The notes beneath the pieces were generated by a model. The model was not told the DNA's origin and did not search any database. It was given only the letters and a program-made list of their open reading frames with translations. A program made the translations under genes and the position numbers. From assembly GCA_029224185.1 (NCBI GenBank), contig CM055188.1:15494497-15558496 (forward strand): 64,000 nucleotides of DNA, read 5' to 3'. Source of the stretch: Karalla daura. Lineage: Eukaryota > Chordata > Actinopteri > Chaetodontiformes > Leiognathidae. This document shows positions 23,136 to 38,100 of this stretch, piece after piece. Positions within the stretch are counted from its first letter, which is position 1; every line of letters begins with the position of its first letter.

Positions 23136-26100
23136 ATGGGAGTCCAAGGTTTCCAGGAGTACATCGAAAAGCACTGCCCCAGCGCTGTGATGCCGGTGGA
23201 GCTCCAAAAGCTGGCCCGGGGGAGTCTGGTCGGAGGTGGCCGGCAGAGACCACCCCAGAGCCCGCTGAGGCTGCTGGTGGACGCGGAGAACTGCCTGCAC
23301 CGTCTGTACGGAGGTTTCTACACGGACTGGGTCAGCGGGGGGCAGTGGAACCATATGCTGGGGTACCTGTCCGCCCTGTCCAAGGCCTGCTTCAGCGGGA
23401 ACATACAGCTGCTGGTCTGCTTCAATGGCGCCCTGGAGAAAGGCCGTCTGCATGAGTGGGTGAAGCGGCAGGTGAACGACAGGCAGACAGCCCAGCAGAT
23501 CATCAGCCACGTCCAGAACAAGGGCACCCCTCCGCCCAAAGTCTGGTTCCTGCCCCCCGTCTGCATGGCCCACTGCATCCGTCTGGCCCTCCTCAGGTTC
23601 CGCGTCTCGGTGAGTGTCTAAAACCCCGGGGCCTGGCAGAGCCACCGGAGGTGGACCTGCCAGGCCCCCCTCCTCCGCCTCCTCCTCCTCCCACCCCGGC
23701 AGACATGAGCAGGCCCCGGGCATCCCTGCCAACTTCACCCCGGGGCACAGAGAGAGAGAGTGAGAGGAAGAAGCTGTCCCCTTCGGCCTGTGTTAGCAGA
23801 GTTAAAACTTAACTCAGATTGTGTGACATGACCTCTGTAATCGTAATAATAATTAAAAAAAGTGCAGGACAGGTGTTTGCTCTGGCACAGTTTATACAAG
23901 GCATGAATCAGGCCTGCAGCATACACAGACTGTGTTTGTGTGAGTATGTGTGGTTTTTACTGGTGCAACATCATCGAAGCAGGTGACACTATGATCTGAC
24001 CCTGTGTGATGACACTTTTAACTAGTCTCAGGTCAATTTTGAGACCAATCACAGTTCCCAGCTTGTCTAGTTTTGAATTGTGTTTCTTATCTTTCTACAC
24101 AAAGAGACTGGACTAAATACCCTTTTTCAGTCAAAAGATAAGATAAAATGTGTACTGTAGTCCAATAATCCACATGGTGCTCTGTGGTAGGAAAAATAAA
24201 AGATGGCAACATGACAACATAAGAACAATAATCTTAAGTTGGTAGAATAAAAACAAGACAACATCAGACAGCAGGGGCAGTTGCACACCGGCGCCAGAAA
24301 GCTGAAAATCACTTATTGCACATTGCAGCTATCGCACAGAGGTGTTTCACACTGATTACATAGACAATTGATACTTAATCCATCCAGTTAACCCTTGGAA
24401 GTGATCTATCCCTTGGGGAGGTTTTCTTATGTAAAGTTTGGTGCAGCCAGGGAGCATTTGGGGTGAGGTGCCTTCCTCAGGGGCACAGTAGCCAGTAGGG
24501 GTTTTCTGTAGAAAGGACCTGTGACCTTTGGGTTACAAATCCAGGTCCTTGACCACGAGACCATGGTAGACCTGGAATCTACATCCATCAGTCACACTTA
24601 TTGTCTATACACATTAACACCTGTCTTTAAATATTACTAACAATATGCTGAGTGCAAAATGCATAGGATCTATGTTTATTGATGCAAAAAAGTTTCAGAC
24701 TATGTGAAAGAGATGGCAGCAGTTGTGAGAAAAGAATGCAAAAATTACAGCATGCAAAATTGCAGATGGTGTGTGCGAAAATAAATCAGCAGTCGTATTA
24801 ATACGTTAATCAGTACAGCCAATGAATTTTTAGTAGAAAAGTGCTACTGATTTGCAGTGTTTTGACATTTGATTTTAGTTGTAATTCTCTCTATTTGTTT
24901 AGGTTTTCTGTTAAATATGGGATATTCTTCACATATCTGAAATGGTGCTGGGACGTTACAGACTTACAACTGGACTTAACAACCCACACAATATATTTGC
25001 CAACATGTTTTAAAATCTGTATTATGGCTCGTTTTCTGACTTTAAATATAAAACTGGTTTCAGCTAGTTCCATGTAGTGTAATATGCAGATTGAGATCTG
25101 CAATGGATCAAGATTTGATGGTGTGTTTGTGTGTGACAGCACTATGACACAAACTCGGTCAGATAACGGATGGTACCAACAAGCTATCAATCAATCAATC
25201 TTTATTCATAAAGTGCATTCATGCACAAGGCAAACTCAGTGTGCTTTATAACGGTTACAGTAGGTATAATGTGCAACAATGACAGACGCCCCCTGCTTTC
25301 ATTCCCTCACATCGGCAGAGGAACGACATCCAGGAAAAACGCTGAGATGGAAAAAATAAGACAGAAGAAACCTCAGGGTGAGAGACAGAAGAGGGGATCC
25401 TCATCCAGGACCAGCACAGGAGCACAAACAGAGCAGTTACAATTTGCAGAATACAGATTACAGAAACCTCACCTCACCCAGGATGGGCAGGTGGGCACAG
25501 ACAGACAAACAGAACAGTTTACAGTTTGTAGGTCACAGGCACCTCACCCAGGACTGGCTGGCGGACATAGACGAAACAGTTTACAGACAAAGACAAAACA
25601 TTTCACAGATTAAAGATTACAGATACCACATGGCAGATGAAGACAGGACCAAAGGAAGGTCCTGGATCCAGAGCGTCCTCCATGGGGTCTAGCAGGGGAG
25701 AAAGCACAGAAACTCACACGTTAGTGACATGTTAGTCCCGTGCCGTCAGGGCAACACAGAGAACATCACAGCATCATGGCACTAAGAAGAGGGTGAGGGT
25801 TAATGAAACACAGTTGAAGAAAGAAATGTTCTTGGTTGATTCTGTTACTGAGGGATGATTAGACTATGAGTGTTAGTGGATCTGAGCAGTCTTGGTGGGG
25901 TTTAGTTTACTGCCATGTCTGTTAAATACTGAGGTGCGAGGTGCATGTAAAGCTTTATAAACCAGGAGCAGGATTTTAAAGGCAGTCTTGGTTTTTACAG
26001 GTAACCAGTGCAGTGATTTAATGACTTGTGTGATGTGGTGAGATCTCCTAGTTTTGGTGAGAACACCTGCTTTTGAATTAATTGTGATCTATGATTATGA

Positions 26101-29100
26101 CATACGGTATACTGATAATGACTTGTTATCAAGTGAAAGTTGAATAGGTAGGAGGTCAGTGCAAACCTCATAAAGATGTGAAAGAGAAACTTTAATGAGA
26201 AATTGGCATATATCTCATCATTTTGACAATGCAATGTGTTGTGCATCAAAATCTGTGCATCATGTCAGTCATCATGTAATAACACCACTGATAACACTTT
26301 TATCCATTTCTTCCTCTGGGTATTGGGTCCGTGGGATTTATCCTCAAAAAGCAGCTCATCTGCAAGAGTCTGCAATCCTGTTCGTCTTGTTTTTTATCAT
26401 GACGCTGTCTTATCCAAAGCCTTGTTTTTGTCTCGGTTACTCCTCAGGTTGTCCAGAGCATCGAGGACCACCACCTGGAAGTGATAGCCTTGTGCAGGGA
26501 CAGCGGCTTCCACGGCCTGGTGGCTTATGACTCAGACTACGCTCTGTGCAACATCCCATACTACTTCAACGCACAAGCCCTCAAACTGAGCCGCAATGGC
26601 AAAAGCCTCACCACCAGCCAGTACTTGATGCATGAAGTGGCACGGCAGCTTGATCTCAACCCAAATCGTTTTGTCATTTTTGCATCACTGTTAGGTTGGT
26701 GCAATACTCCTGGACCACATACAGTAGGGTTATTATTGATCATGTATATGACTAATACAACTGTTTTGTCTTTTTAAGGGAATCACATACTGCCCGATGA
26801 AGACTTGGCTGCCTTTCACTGGAGCTTACTTGGTCCAGAGCATCCTTTAGCATCTTTGAAGGTAATATTTTTGCTAAGTAGTATTTTGAAATCAGAGGCG
26901 TAATAATCTAGTGGAGTTGCCAGGTCAAAACTAATGTAGTTCTCAAGGACTGATCGTATGGCCTTACTGTGACCCACTCACTTCCATCTGACATCTTAGC
27001 CACTTTGCACCTGACTGGGTCTTTGAAGTGTAATGAGCCTTTCTCCAATGCACAGGATTTAGCCAGAGGTCTGATTGATCTGTGAATACTTTGAGTCAAA
27101 GTGGAACTGTTGTTCAGCTCATACTGAGCTGGAGCAATTTTGCCACAGGAGAGTGCTTTTCCTCAGCAGTGTGCCTCCTGAACAAAACAGTTCCTCATTG
27201 TATCCCTGGTTTTACTGACTCAAGAGCTGCTTCATGATGTCTCTACTCTGGGAAACAGTTGTTGAATGTCTTCTGTGGGAAACAGTGAGTAAAAAGAGGT
27301 GCATTTCTACTTAATCAGTTTGTTTTATTCATGTATGTCAACTCTGTAGAAATGAAACAAAGAGTGACCTCACAGAGGAGCATATACAGGCCAACATCTT
27401 AGTCATTTGTCAAACCATAATAACCCATTTGCAGTGATATACACATCTGTAATATGTTTTTTGTGTTTGCTATAATTTCATGTCAGACTCGTAGGTCATG
27501 GCATAATGAAATTCCAACAAAAAATGCTATGCTTGTTTGTTGATAAGTGAGGACGAATATTTCCAAAAAAAGGTAGTTTGCCGGTAAATGCATCTGAAAC
27601 TGAGAAGAATGCACAGGTTTTACCTTAGTCACCTCTTCAGATAAGACAACAGAGCTGCTGAAATCGGTCACTAATTAAACTATGACATTAAATATTCTCT
27701 GTAGAAAAAGTTTTATTCACCGTAATGGGTCAATTTTATGTAGTGTTTGCATCTTCTATTTTTTTTGCATTTAGCAACTTGCACTAACAGAAAGTGAAAG
27801 TATTGAGCAAGAGCATTGCAACTTGTAACCATGAAAGGGGCTGCAGTGAAACCCTTCTCTGGCTGTTTGTTCCCTGTCAGCGTACGTGCTTGAAGTGCTC
27901 ATCACCAGACATCACTTGCACATGGTGTTCGTGTTGCAGCTTCCCACCTTAATAACTACCATGAATCGGCTTTTCTTGCTACAGTTAATTTAAGTTGGCA
28001 AGCTCAAAAAACATGTAGATAGATAGTTTAAGTGTGTTGATCCCAAAACTGGGAAATTTTCAAAAAATTGTTTTTCTGCAATGCTTTCCCCTGTCTGAAA
28101 TGCTCAATTTTAGCTCCAGTCCTGGTTAAGGCTCCCTCCACTGAGTAGCCTGTTCTGATCTTTCTGGATGGAGGTATTTTGAAAGTCACTCGCTCTGGTA
28201 AAAGTCCTGTTGGTCTTTCCCACAGACTGTCATGTGACTCACAGTTGAAGCACTTGGATGGTCATGAAGTTATCCCAGTTGAATCACTTGTACAAAAGAT
28301 GAACCACTGCATCAGAAAATAATTTGTTCCTCACAGGATGCTATTTGGAAGGACACTGTCTTGTGTCACTCACATTGGTTGTAAGCTTGAGATCACAGCA
28401 GCAGCTTGAATGAATAAATTCATCTGGGATTCATTCATTAAGCATGGGTGATATTTTTTATTCCCATCTGTGATAACAACGCACTGAATTCTCTTTGAAC
28501 TCACCATCTCTCTGATTTATTTGAGGAGTGATGTAGAAAGAGAATCAAGCAAACAAGAAGATAACAACTGAAAGAGAATAAGTAACTTCTTCTTCTTAAA
28601 AAAAAACACCACTTAATGTGATTATTATCTTAATCAGAGCTAATCTTCTCACCTGGGTGTACAAGTATCAACACAAAGCAGCACTGCACTGCATTGTGGT
28701 TTGTAATGTGCCTGTGTGTGTGATTATCTAGTTTGTGTACCAAGCGAAGATGTTTTGACCATTTCCCACTCGTCAGGTGCGTGCCCACCAGCTTGTGCTC
28801 CCACCCTGTGATGTTGTAATCAAGGCTGTGGCGTATTATGTCCGCAACATCCCCGACATCACCGACCTGGAGGCCATCGCAAAGGACATCTTCAAGCATT
28901 CACAGGTGTGAAACGTGGAGCTGTACTTTCTGCCATTGTGCCACTGAATAGTGGACCTTGTGTGCCTTAGTGTTGATCAGGTACATCTGGTGGGTTTTTT
29001 TATTTCACCAAAGTCATTTCTGAAAAATATTGAAAGGCCTCGATTCAACAGTCAGGATTCTTTATTTGTCACGTGTGGATGTACAGGTACATCTACAGTC

Positions 29101-32100
29101 AAATTACAACAAGTGGAAATATTTGTCATGACGTGACATTATGTTTTGAAACCAAAAGTTGCATATTTGAAAACAAAGTTATTCGTATCTTCATTTCTTA
29201 TTTATATAAATAAGAGACGAGGGAGGGAAGCGCTTTAAATACACAGTTGAAAACAAGAATTGACATTGTAAACAGTCGTCCAAACCAGTGAGGAGTGTCC
29301 AACTTAAATATTAGATTTATAAAACTGAGGAACAACCCATCTGTCATTGCATTAAGTAAACGTTGCTTTGTGAAGTTTTATGAACATGCAACTAGAATAA
29401 TAATAGATTTGTTTTCTCTGTTTTAGCTTGGCCCGAAAGTAGCTTCAACAACAGTTCTTCACATCTGATATTTATAAATATCATGAACGGGAATAGAAAG
29501 TATAATTGCTCTTTGGTCATGACACTTGTCATAAAGCCTCTACAGGGCTACTGAATTTAAGAGTAGTCGCTCACTGTACTATGTAAACTTGTATCATTGA
29601 ATATCTTTTTCTTTCAGTCGTGCTCTGATGATAAAGTCATTCGCTTCAAGAAGGCAGTGGAGTACTACTCAATGGCCAGTAAACCACCTCACTTCCCGCC
29701 ACACTTAGGTGTGTTTTTGTCTGACTGTGCTGTGTCATGGATTTAATCAGCTTGTTTGCTTTCACACCTGAACTTCAGAGCACACAAAGCCTCTCCTCAA
29801 CAAGACTACACTAAATTGTAACTAGCTTTCCAACATTAGCATGCTTTGATAGTTAAACATTGGCTGTCATTCTGTGATATATGATGATATTTGGCATTAA
29901 TTCAATGTCTCATATGCCTTTTGAAAATCTGATCTCTAAAACAGGTATTGAAAGCTTGTATGCTGACCTGTTTCATGCGTTTTTTTCACAGTCAGACCAA
30001 AACACATGGGAGTGCCTGCTGCAGTGACATCTCCAAAAATGCTCAACATTCCACAGGTGCCACTGCCTGCAAAACCTGGGGTAAGACTGGACACGCTGCG
30101 TTTTAGAGTAAAACACTAAAGGTTGTTCAACAATCATGTGTTTTATCCGCACTGCCTCCAGGTCCAGCACCCGTACCCAGAGCCTCTGGCTGAGTGCAGC
30201 CTTGCTCTGGACCCTGTGGAGAGAGGCCCCGCGGAGCAGAACAGCTTCAGCAACATTCCTCATGAAGGGAAGCACACACCACTATATGAGAGGTCTTCTC
30301 CCAACAACTCGGGCCAGGCTGGCAGCTCCAACCACACAGAGGCTGCTTTCTTTAACGCCTCCTCCACATCCTCCTCCTCGGAGAATGAAGAGAGTCCAGG
30401 CACAACTGCCAAGTGAGTTCAGCACAAAGCCTACTCTCTCTCATAATCTTCATTCACTGAGAAACTCCTCAGCTGGTGGAGGTCACCAGCCATGTCCTGT
30501 CATCTCCCCGTCAAAACTTCAATAGCAAGATCAACCTCATCCATGATTTCACTCCACATAGCATTTTCTATAACTATAGTGTAACTAACTATAGTTAACT
30601 ATATACAACAATGGGTAAAATCTGGCCAAATCTTTTGGAATTCTTCAAACCTTAAAAAAACTGTTATTATACGATGACACATTGTGTCAAAAACTGATCT
30701 GAAGCAGAGGTACTCAATGAAATTACATTTTTTGTCATAGACGACTATAGAGACCAGAAAATCTTCACATTTAAGATGATGAGAGCAGAAACATCTACTA
30801 AAGTCATTCTCAGATTCTTTTTTTGTGCTTAAATTTCAACTAATTGACTATTGAAATAGCTGCCAAATATTCCACTAGTCGATTAGGCGACCATTAATCG
30901 GCTAATTGAAGTCAATTAATCAAAATAAGTTGCTGCAACTCTACTGCAACTGCCAGCTGCACCGCATCCTTCTTCATTATACTCATTGTACTGTACCTCT
31001 GGAGCGTATATTGCTATAGTATATCTCATTATAGTTTAAGCTGAAGTTAAAAAGTTTTTACACATTACAGTGTCCAAGCAAAAAATAATAACCGTTTCTG
31101 CATGAAATTCATTTCTAGTATCAAGTTTCTCTCTTACTCAATTCAGTCACACTTAATTCAGTGACCTGCTACAATACTAATATTGATCATACAAATAGCT
31201 GAGAGCCTCTCAACAAGAGGAGACTTCAAGTAGTACCAGCAGTCAGTGCAATCAGCCAAGATCAGTGAGTCCACTTCAGTGAACTTGTAAACAAAAACAA
31301 GTATTGAGTTAATGACTTTACTGCAACTTGGCAATCTTAATTTTATGCTTTTTCATGAATACAATGGTCACTTAAGAGTTTTAAGCTTGTTTTCTTTTGT
31401 AGCTGGCTACATGGCTGACATGTTAAGGTCAGTTTATCAGAGAAGTTTGTACTTCTCTGAGCTGAACTTGCACAGCTGTGTTGTCATCTGAGAAATTTGG
31501 TCACAGTCCTCCCACTGAAGACATCAAAGACCTGCTGCAGAAACACCTGGAGACTTAAATCAAATTTCAAGGAGATAGATTGGTATGGGAGTGTTGTTTT
31601 GGGTTCCCAAAAATCAAGGTTAGGTCTTATCAAATACACTTTTGTTTGCCAATCATATTAACTTGTGATAAGTTAGTCTATACTATATTGCTTGATGACC
31701 TTGTGTGAAAATATCTTTTCACTACTAATCACTACTACTCATTACTAATTTTTCATTAGTAATGAGAAATAATTTATAATGTCCTGAGGGACTGTGACAC
31801 TGTCCTTATTGCTAATTTTATTTATCATACACTGCTTACTTAAGGCAGTTGATTTGTTTTCATCCTGTTAAAACCGATCCATTTATTTTTCTCTTGTTTT
31901 AGCCATGTTGCTGATCACAAGGGAGGATGGGAGAAAAATGGACATGCTCCAAATTCTGAAAATACACCAGCAGGAGACCCGGAGGACCAAACAAAAGTGA
32001 GTGAAACATCAGGAAGGCATTTTATCAGAGGTCACTAATAGCTGGACGTGGTCCTCACCAGGACCAAGAGCTGAAAGTTTAATTCAAAGTTGCAGAGTTT

Positions 32101-35100
32101 ACATTAAACTAGCACGTGTCTTCTTGCCTTTATCTGACCCCACATCCTGTGTGGGCTCTGCCTGAACAGTTGCTCGGGGATTGCAGTTGTGGCAGTGACA
32201 GACAAGTGAGAAAGAAACACACAAAAGAGACGCAAATTGTGAGATAGAAACTAAGTGGTGAGAGATAAAATTAGTGAGTCAAAGAGAAAGACTGTGAAAT
32301 GGCTGGCTATAACTGACAGAAAGTAAACAGTGAAAACAGAGCTTTTATTCTGAAATTCTGTCAGGCTTTAAAATGTTCAAAGCTGCTGTCTCAGACGTTC
32401 TGAGACAATGGCACAAGTGGAAAGTGGAAATGTAAAATGCCACTATGAAACCAAAGGTAAAACTGCATTTGAGAAAAGTTGTTCACTAACATCTGAAATG
32501 AAGTTGCAGAAAATAATTGACCTTAAAACCAAGTACTATTGTTTAGGAGTGTTTTAAATAATTTACCTACTGCCCTGTCAACATCGTCCTGCAGGAGTCC
32601 TCATTATTTATAAACTTGAAATAAGGTGAAGCTGTTCAATTGCTGAGACTAAGAGTAGAAGGAAACCTACTTTGTTTGATATATTTTATATCAAACAAAT
32701 ATTTTTATATTAGATTATAAGCACTTAATTTGACTATGCACAGACATGTATCACAGCATTGTTTTTGCTTGTATTCTGATACTATTTATTGCTATTTATT
32801 GTTGCATAAAGATTTATTATTACACCTCCAGTCCAGAGTTGGTGTCCTAGTGTTGCGACATGAAGTGCATGCATGTCCTCCTTGTGGGTTTTCTTGGGAT
32901 ACACTGGTTTCCTTCCACAGAATACCTCGGTTGGACACTCACACATGTGTGTGTGAGTGTGGGAGCGAATGGTGTATGTGCTGAGTGCCCGTTTTTGTGG
33001 TCGAGATAAGCTAAAGGAAATCCCAACAGAACACAGCTGGATATGAGACAAAAGTGCTTCTACAATATATGTGAATTAATTGTAATTAATCACTGTACTT
33101 AATTGCACCTTGGACATAATGTTGCTTCAGAACGTTACATAATTTTGTCCACCTGGACCGCTTTGAATTGTAATTGAATACCCCTGCATTATACAGTCAA
33201 AGTTCTTGTCAGGTAACTAAAGTGGAACCTCCATCTGTTATCAGGCTGACCTCTATGCGACCTTGCCTGTGAGTGCTGGGTCACAGGCAGGAGGTCTAAA
33301 CAGACTGAACACCGAGATCCCCTCCCTGCTCTCCATGCCCACCAGGAACCACATGGACATCACCATCCCGCCTCTTCCTGCTGTGGCCCCTGAGGTCCTA
33401 CGCGTGGCTGAGCACAGACACAAAAAGGGCCTTATGTACCCCTATATCTTCCATATTCTTACAAAGGTCAGAGGGAAGGATTCATCCACAGTGTCGGCTC
33501 ACAGATTTTGTCTTGACATGTGTCTTTAATTCTTTGTCCTTTTTAAGGAAAGATCATGATGACAATGCTATATTTGTTGATGAAAAAATGCATACCAAGA
33601 AAGCACAAATATTCACATCCTGTTCATGTTGAGAATCTGAAGTTCCTGCACCTGTGACCTGTTTGTGGCATTGAGGTGTCCTTGAGCAACAGTGTGTCTT
33701 TGCAGGGAGAGATCAAGTTATCTGTCACTATTGAAGATGAAGCAAACAAAGACCTTCCCTCTGCAGTTCAGCTGTTTCGTCCCATCCGTCAGTATGTTTA
33801 CGGTGTGCTCTTCAGCCTGGCTGAGACCAGGAAGAAGGCAGAGAGACTTGCCATGCGGAAGAACTGCCTTCCTGACTGTGAGTGGTGTGAATCTGTGAAT
33901 CTCCTTTTTTTGTGTCGTTGTATCGCATTCTGTATAGAGATATTCATCCACAGGAGGAAATTAGATACAAATTTCTCAGTGATTCATTTTCAGCCATCCC
34001 TTAAGCAAAATTGTTCCATCATTTCTGACTTTCTTCAGTCATCATCAGTATGGATATCTGGCTGGCCCTGCCTATCACCAGGCGATGATGTTAAGATAGA
34101 ATAATCACAAGATAGAAAAGATTCACAACGGCAGTGGAGGCAATGCAGGGAATGAGTTCTAACCAAATGGAGGAATATCTTGTTGATCATTGATGTTCCT
34201 CGATCATTGATCACTTATTACTGGAGTCATTTTAGAATTATAGACAAATAGAAAGGTTAATCATTTTCTCTCTCTAAAATGCTCAAATGCTAAACCTAGC
34301 AATGTGTGTGCTCAGAAATCCCAACTATCTGTATTTGATCAAATATTGATCAAGTTTCTGTAGATAAAGAATTAAATAAGGCAGGACAGTTTTAACATTA
34401 CATTGAACTACAGTGTCTGTAATTTCAGCCAATTAATATAGCTGTAATTGTTGTATGTATCAGATTTGTGTCTGTTTTTATGAACAATTAGTCGTAGCCT
34501 AGCTTTGCTTTGCCATGACTAGGCAACACATACACATCTTTTCTTCACTGAAACACAAACCACACAATGCAGATGTGGATGCAGATCACCATTTTTACAT
34601 TTTATATCAATTAAAAAAATCATCTCTGTTAAGTACTTCAAACCACAACTATCTATGCTTGATTTTTCCTCTATCGTGCCTGCACTGGTTAAACATGTTT
34701 TATCTGACCAGTGCTGATTGACCCTGGGATGCTTGATAAAACAAGCCCTCACCTCTTTCAAATGTTGTTTCCCCAGATACATGCGTACTGGTCAAAGAGT
34801 GGGCTGCCTACAAGGGTAAATCTCCCCACACCCCAGAGCTAGTGGAGGCGCTGCCTTTCAGGGAGTGGACCTGTCCCAACCTGAAGAAGCTGTGGTTGGG
34901 GAAGGCTGTGGAGGACAAGAACCGCAGGATGAGAGCGTTCCTAGCCTGCATGCGCTCTGACACCCCAGCCATGCTGAACCCAGCCAACGTGCCCACGCCA
35001 CTCTTGGTGCTCTGTTGTGTGCTGCGGTGAGTACAGTGCTGACATCCAGGGCAGGCTGTAGCCTGACACTCAGATCAACTGTGTGGATGTGACTGTGTAG

Positions 35101-38100
35101 GTGAGAAGTGAGCCCAGTGTGAAGTAAAATTGAGTGAGGGAGTGATTATTTGTTCAGACAGAGTTAATCAGTTCCTGGTATTTGTAACATTGTTAACCTT
35201 TTGTGTTTTGCTTCAGGTTTATGTTACATTGGCCAGGATTAAGAATTTTGCGTCGTAACGAACTTGACGCTTTTCTGGCCCAAGCACTTTCTCCTAAACT
35301 TTATGAGCCTGACCAGCTGCAGGAACTGAAGGTGATTTTGTAGTGTTTGTTTTATGAAGAGTGTCGGAGAAATGGAAACAAGTCATGAATGTCCAAGACA
35401 TAATCTGCCATCCTTTCAATAATTTAGGTGGTCTGTATTTAATTGTTCAAGTTGTCACTGTCGTCAATAGGAGAATTGGCTGGCTCATGTTTGATATCAT
35501 GGCACCTTGTTTCTCTGGACACTCTCCATGTTGTGCAGACAAAGCAACCTGCTCGACAAATCATCAATTTGTCCGAGCATGTTGTTCCTGAAGCTCTAGC
35601 TTTGCACAAAAAGAAGTATTTTTGTAGAGTGATGCAGCAGGGATTTTCATTTCATGTGTGGATGGTTTATCTACTTCATGTCTCAGTCAGTCATTTAAAA
35701 TAAGAATAAAACGCTGGGGCTCTGTTCTCATCCAGCCTTTGTTACCGTAAACCATCCACACGAGCTGTGCGCTTTGGTCCTTGTTGTCTGTCTGTGTGTA
35801 GCTCTGTCAGCCTGTCTGCTCTCAGCTGTGTCAGAGTATCTAGATAGTGTCTGCTGGCTTTTTGTGTTGGCTGGATTAGGTTATGTTGCTGTGTCCCTGG
35901 CAGCGAGGAATGAATGGGCTTCTTATGCTTGCTCTGTGCTTTGCTTTGCACTTCATTAAACCCTAACGCTCTATGGGGCTGTTAGATGATCATCATACTG
36001 TTTTTTATTGTCACTTTCATTTAGACTTCTCTGTTAATCTGCCTGTTTCTTCTCTGCAGATCGACAACCTGGACCCTCGAGGAGTCCAGCTGGCTGCTCT
36101 GTTCATGAGCGGAGTGGACATGGCTCTTTTTGCCAACGACGCATGCGGACAGCCTATTCCCTGGGAACACTGCTGTCCCTGGATGTATTTTGATGGCAAG
36201 CTGCTACAGAGTAAACTCATCAGGGCTAACAAGGAGAAGGCTCAGCTCATTGACCTCTGTGATGGTCAGGTAGCTTTATCCACACAGCACACACCAGGCA
36301 ACAGAATTTGATCACACTATACTGTATATCTGGTTTATACAGGTGGTTCTCAATGGTCGTGAAAAAGTCTGCCATCAGACCCACATCTTCCCTTAACTCT
36401 CTCCAGTTCCACCCCCCCACGTGTTCCTTACCTTTTTACATTAGGTCCATTTTCAGTTTCCAGCCCACTTTCAAGCAATCAAAGTCCATCATGTTTTTCT
36501 TTGTGGGCACCGGGATGTCCGCAGCTCTCTGAATATGACACTGAGGCAGGAGAGCCACTGGGGGTCAAGCCAGCTCTACAGGACACAGGGGGAAGTTGGT
36601 TTTTAGCAACCTTTATTTTAAGGCGAAGCACGCACTCACTCACACAAACAACCTGAAGGATAACAACCTTCATAGCTTCCCCACTGGTCTTTGATAAACT
36701 AAAATTAACTCAGGCACAGAGGCAGTGCCCTCTTCCCTGATCAGTCTGTTGTTTTTTGTGTCTCTGAGTGCTCTGACACAGGCTGTGGCACATCATGCCT
36801 CTTTATGGAGGCACGATAGCCCATGTGTCATCCTCTGTGGGTGTGGCCGATCGCTTTCCCTGGCACACTAGTTTTTGGGCTCCTGCCACAGATTCACATG
36901 GAATAGGCTGTCTGTAAATGAGACACATTTCTAAGGACTTGAATGCAGACGCACAAACATGTTGTTTACACCACAGGCATTTCTGCAGAGCTTTATTATG
37001 ATTACACCAATAGCTTTGCAAATCAACAAACAGATGTATTCAGAGATAAATAGTGTGTTTAATTTCCACAGAGAAGTGATTCAGCAGCTCTGATAATGTC
37101 CTTATCCTTGTCCATCAGGGCCCTCTCTCACAGCCAGTACAGCACAAAAGCTGATGAAACGACCCGTTACTCCAAGCATGATAGAGAAATTATTTATTTT
37201 CATCCATTTTCTGTATGTAGAAATAAATGTTGGTCTGTGCAAAGCATATGAAAGAAATATGAAAAAAACAAATAATCATAAAACTGATCACAGCAGATAA
37301 GTACCTCTTTTAGTAAAGGCAAGATGATTAAAAATATGATAAGCATGAAACAGTTCAGCTCTCAGTTGCCGGCTTTCAGGTGAGCATGCAAACAATAGCA
37401 CACAACTTAAGTTAGCAGGAAAGTTTCATGGCAACACAAGAACTTTTAGGAACCACAGGTTAAAGATTTCAGTGCATAAGTTTTTGAGTATGATCTGAAT
37501 CTGAATTTTAATACATTGACCTTAAATGTCAATGTATTAGTCTTTAAGTAAGTGAGTCACACATAAAATAAAGTTATCAATGCAGAATTTTGTAATTAGC
37601 ATCGACTTACTGAAGAACGTTATGTTTGAGTTAGTGTTCAAGTTCATAATGACTTTCCTGTTTGCAATAAAAAGGGGATTGGGAGTCAGGCATGAACTTC
37701 ATAGCAGGTTGTGCAATTATTCTATTTTCAGAGTATGTGCATACTGCTTGATGCCACACTAAGAAAGATCAAACAGTTAATTAGTTCTGATTTGATTGCT
37801 TTCTCTGTCGTCAGGCTGAGCTAGTTGCCAAGGTGGAGAAGATGCGTCAGAGCATCCTGGAGGGTTTGAACTTCTCTCGGCCTCCTCACCCTCCTCCATT
37901 TCCTCCACCGCCACCTCCTCACGGGATGCCTTTCTACCCCCCCAATGGCTCCTTCTACCCCCCACCACCTATGATACCCCCTCAGGGGAGGGGCAGAGGG
38001 GCGCCTGGTTAGTAAAGGCGACCAAGTTTGGCATTTGAAGTCGTTTGATACATTTGTTTTCCTGCTTCTATTGCCCTTGCACTAGTGCTGAGATTTTACA

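Larger units (their letters stand above)
23610..26447 (+). other. fam120a intron 1
   Basis: A 2.8 kb intron. Its first 60 bases include a strong GC-rich hairpin (23628-23668). Further on are dispersed-repeat sequences at about 24120-24590 and 25180-26070. No alternative coding exon was recognised. Confidence 0.7.

Noticed and set aside
23121..23738. 205-codon minus-strand frame opposite fam120a exon 1
   Set aside because: Shadow of a GC-rich coding exon. Mammals have an antisense-oriented gene here, but this translation shows no known similarity.
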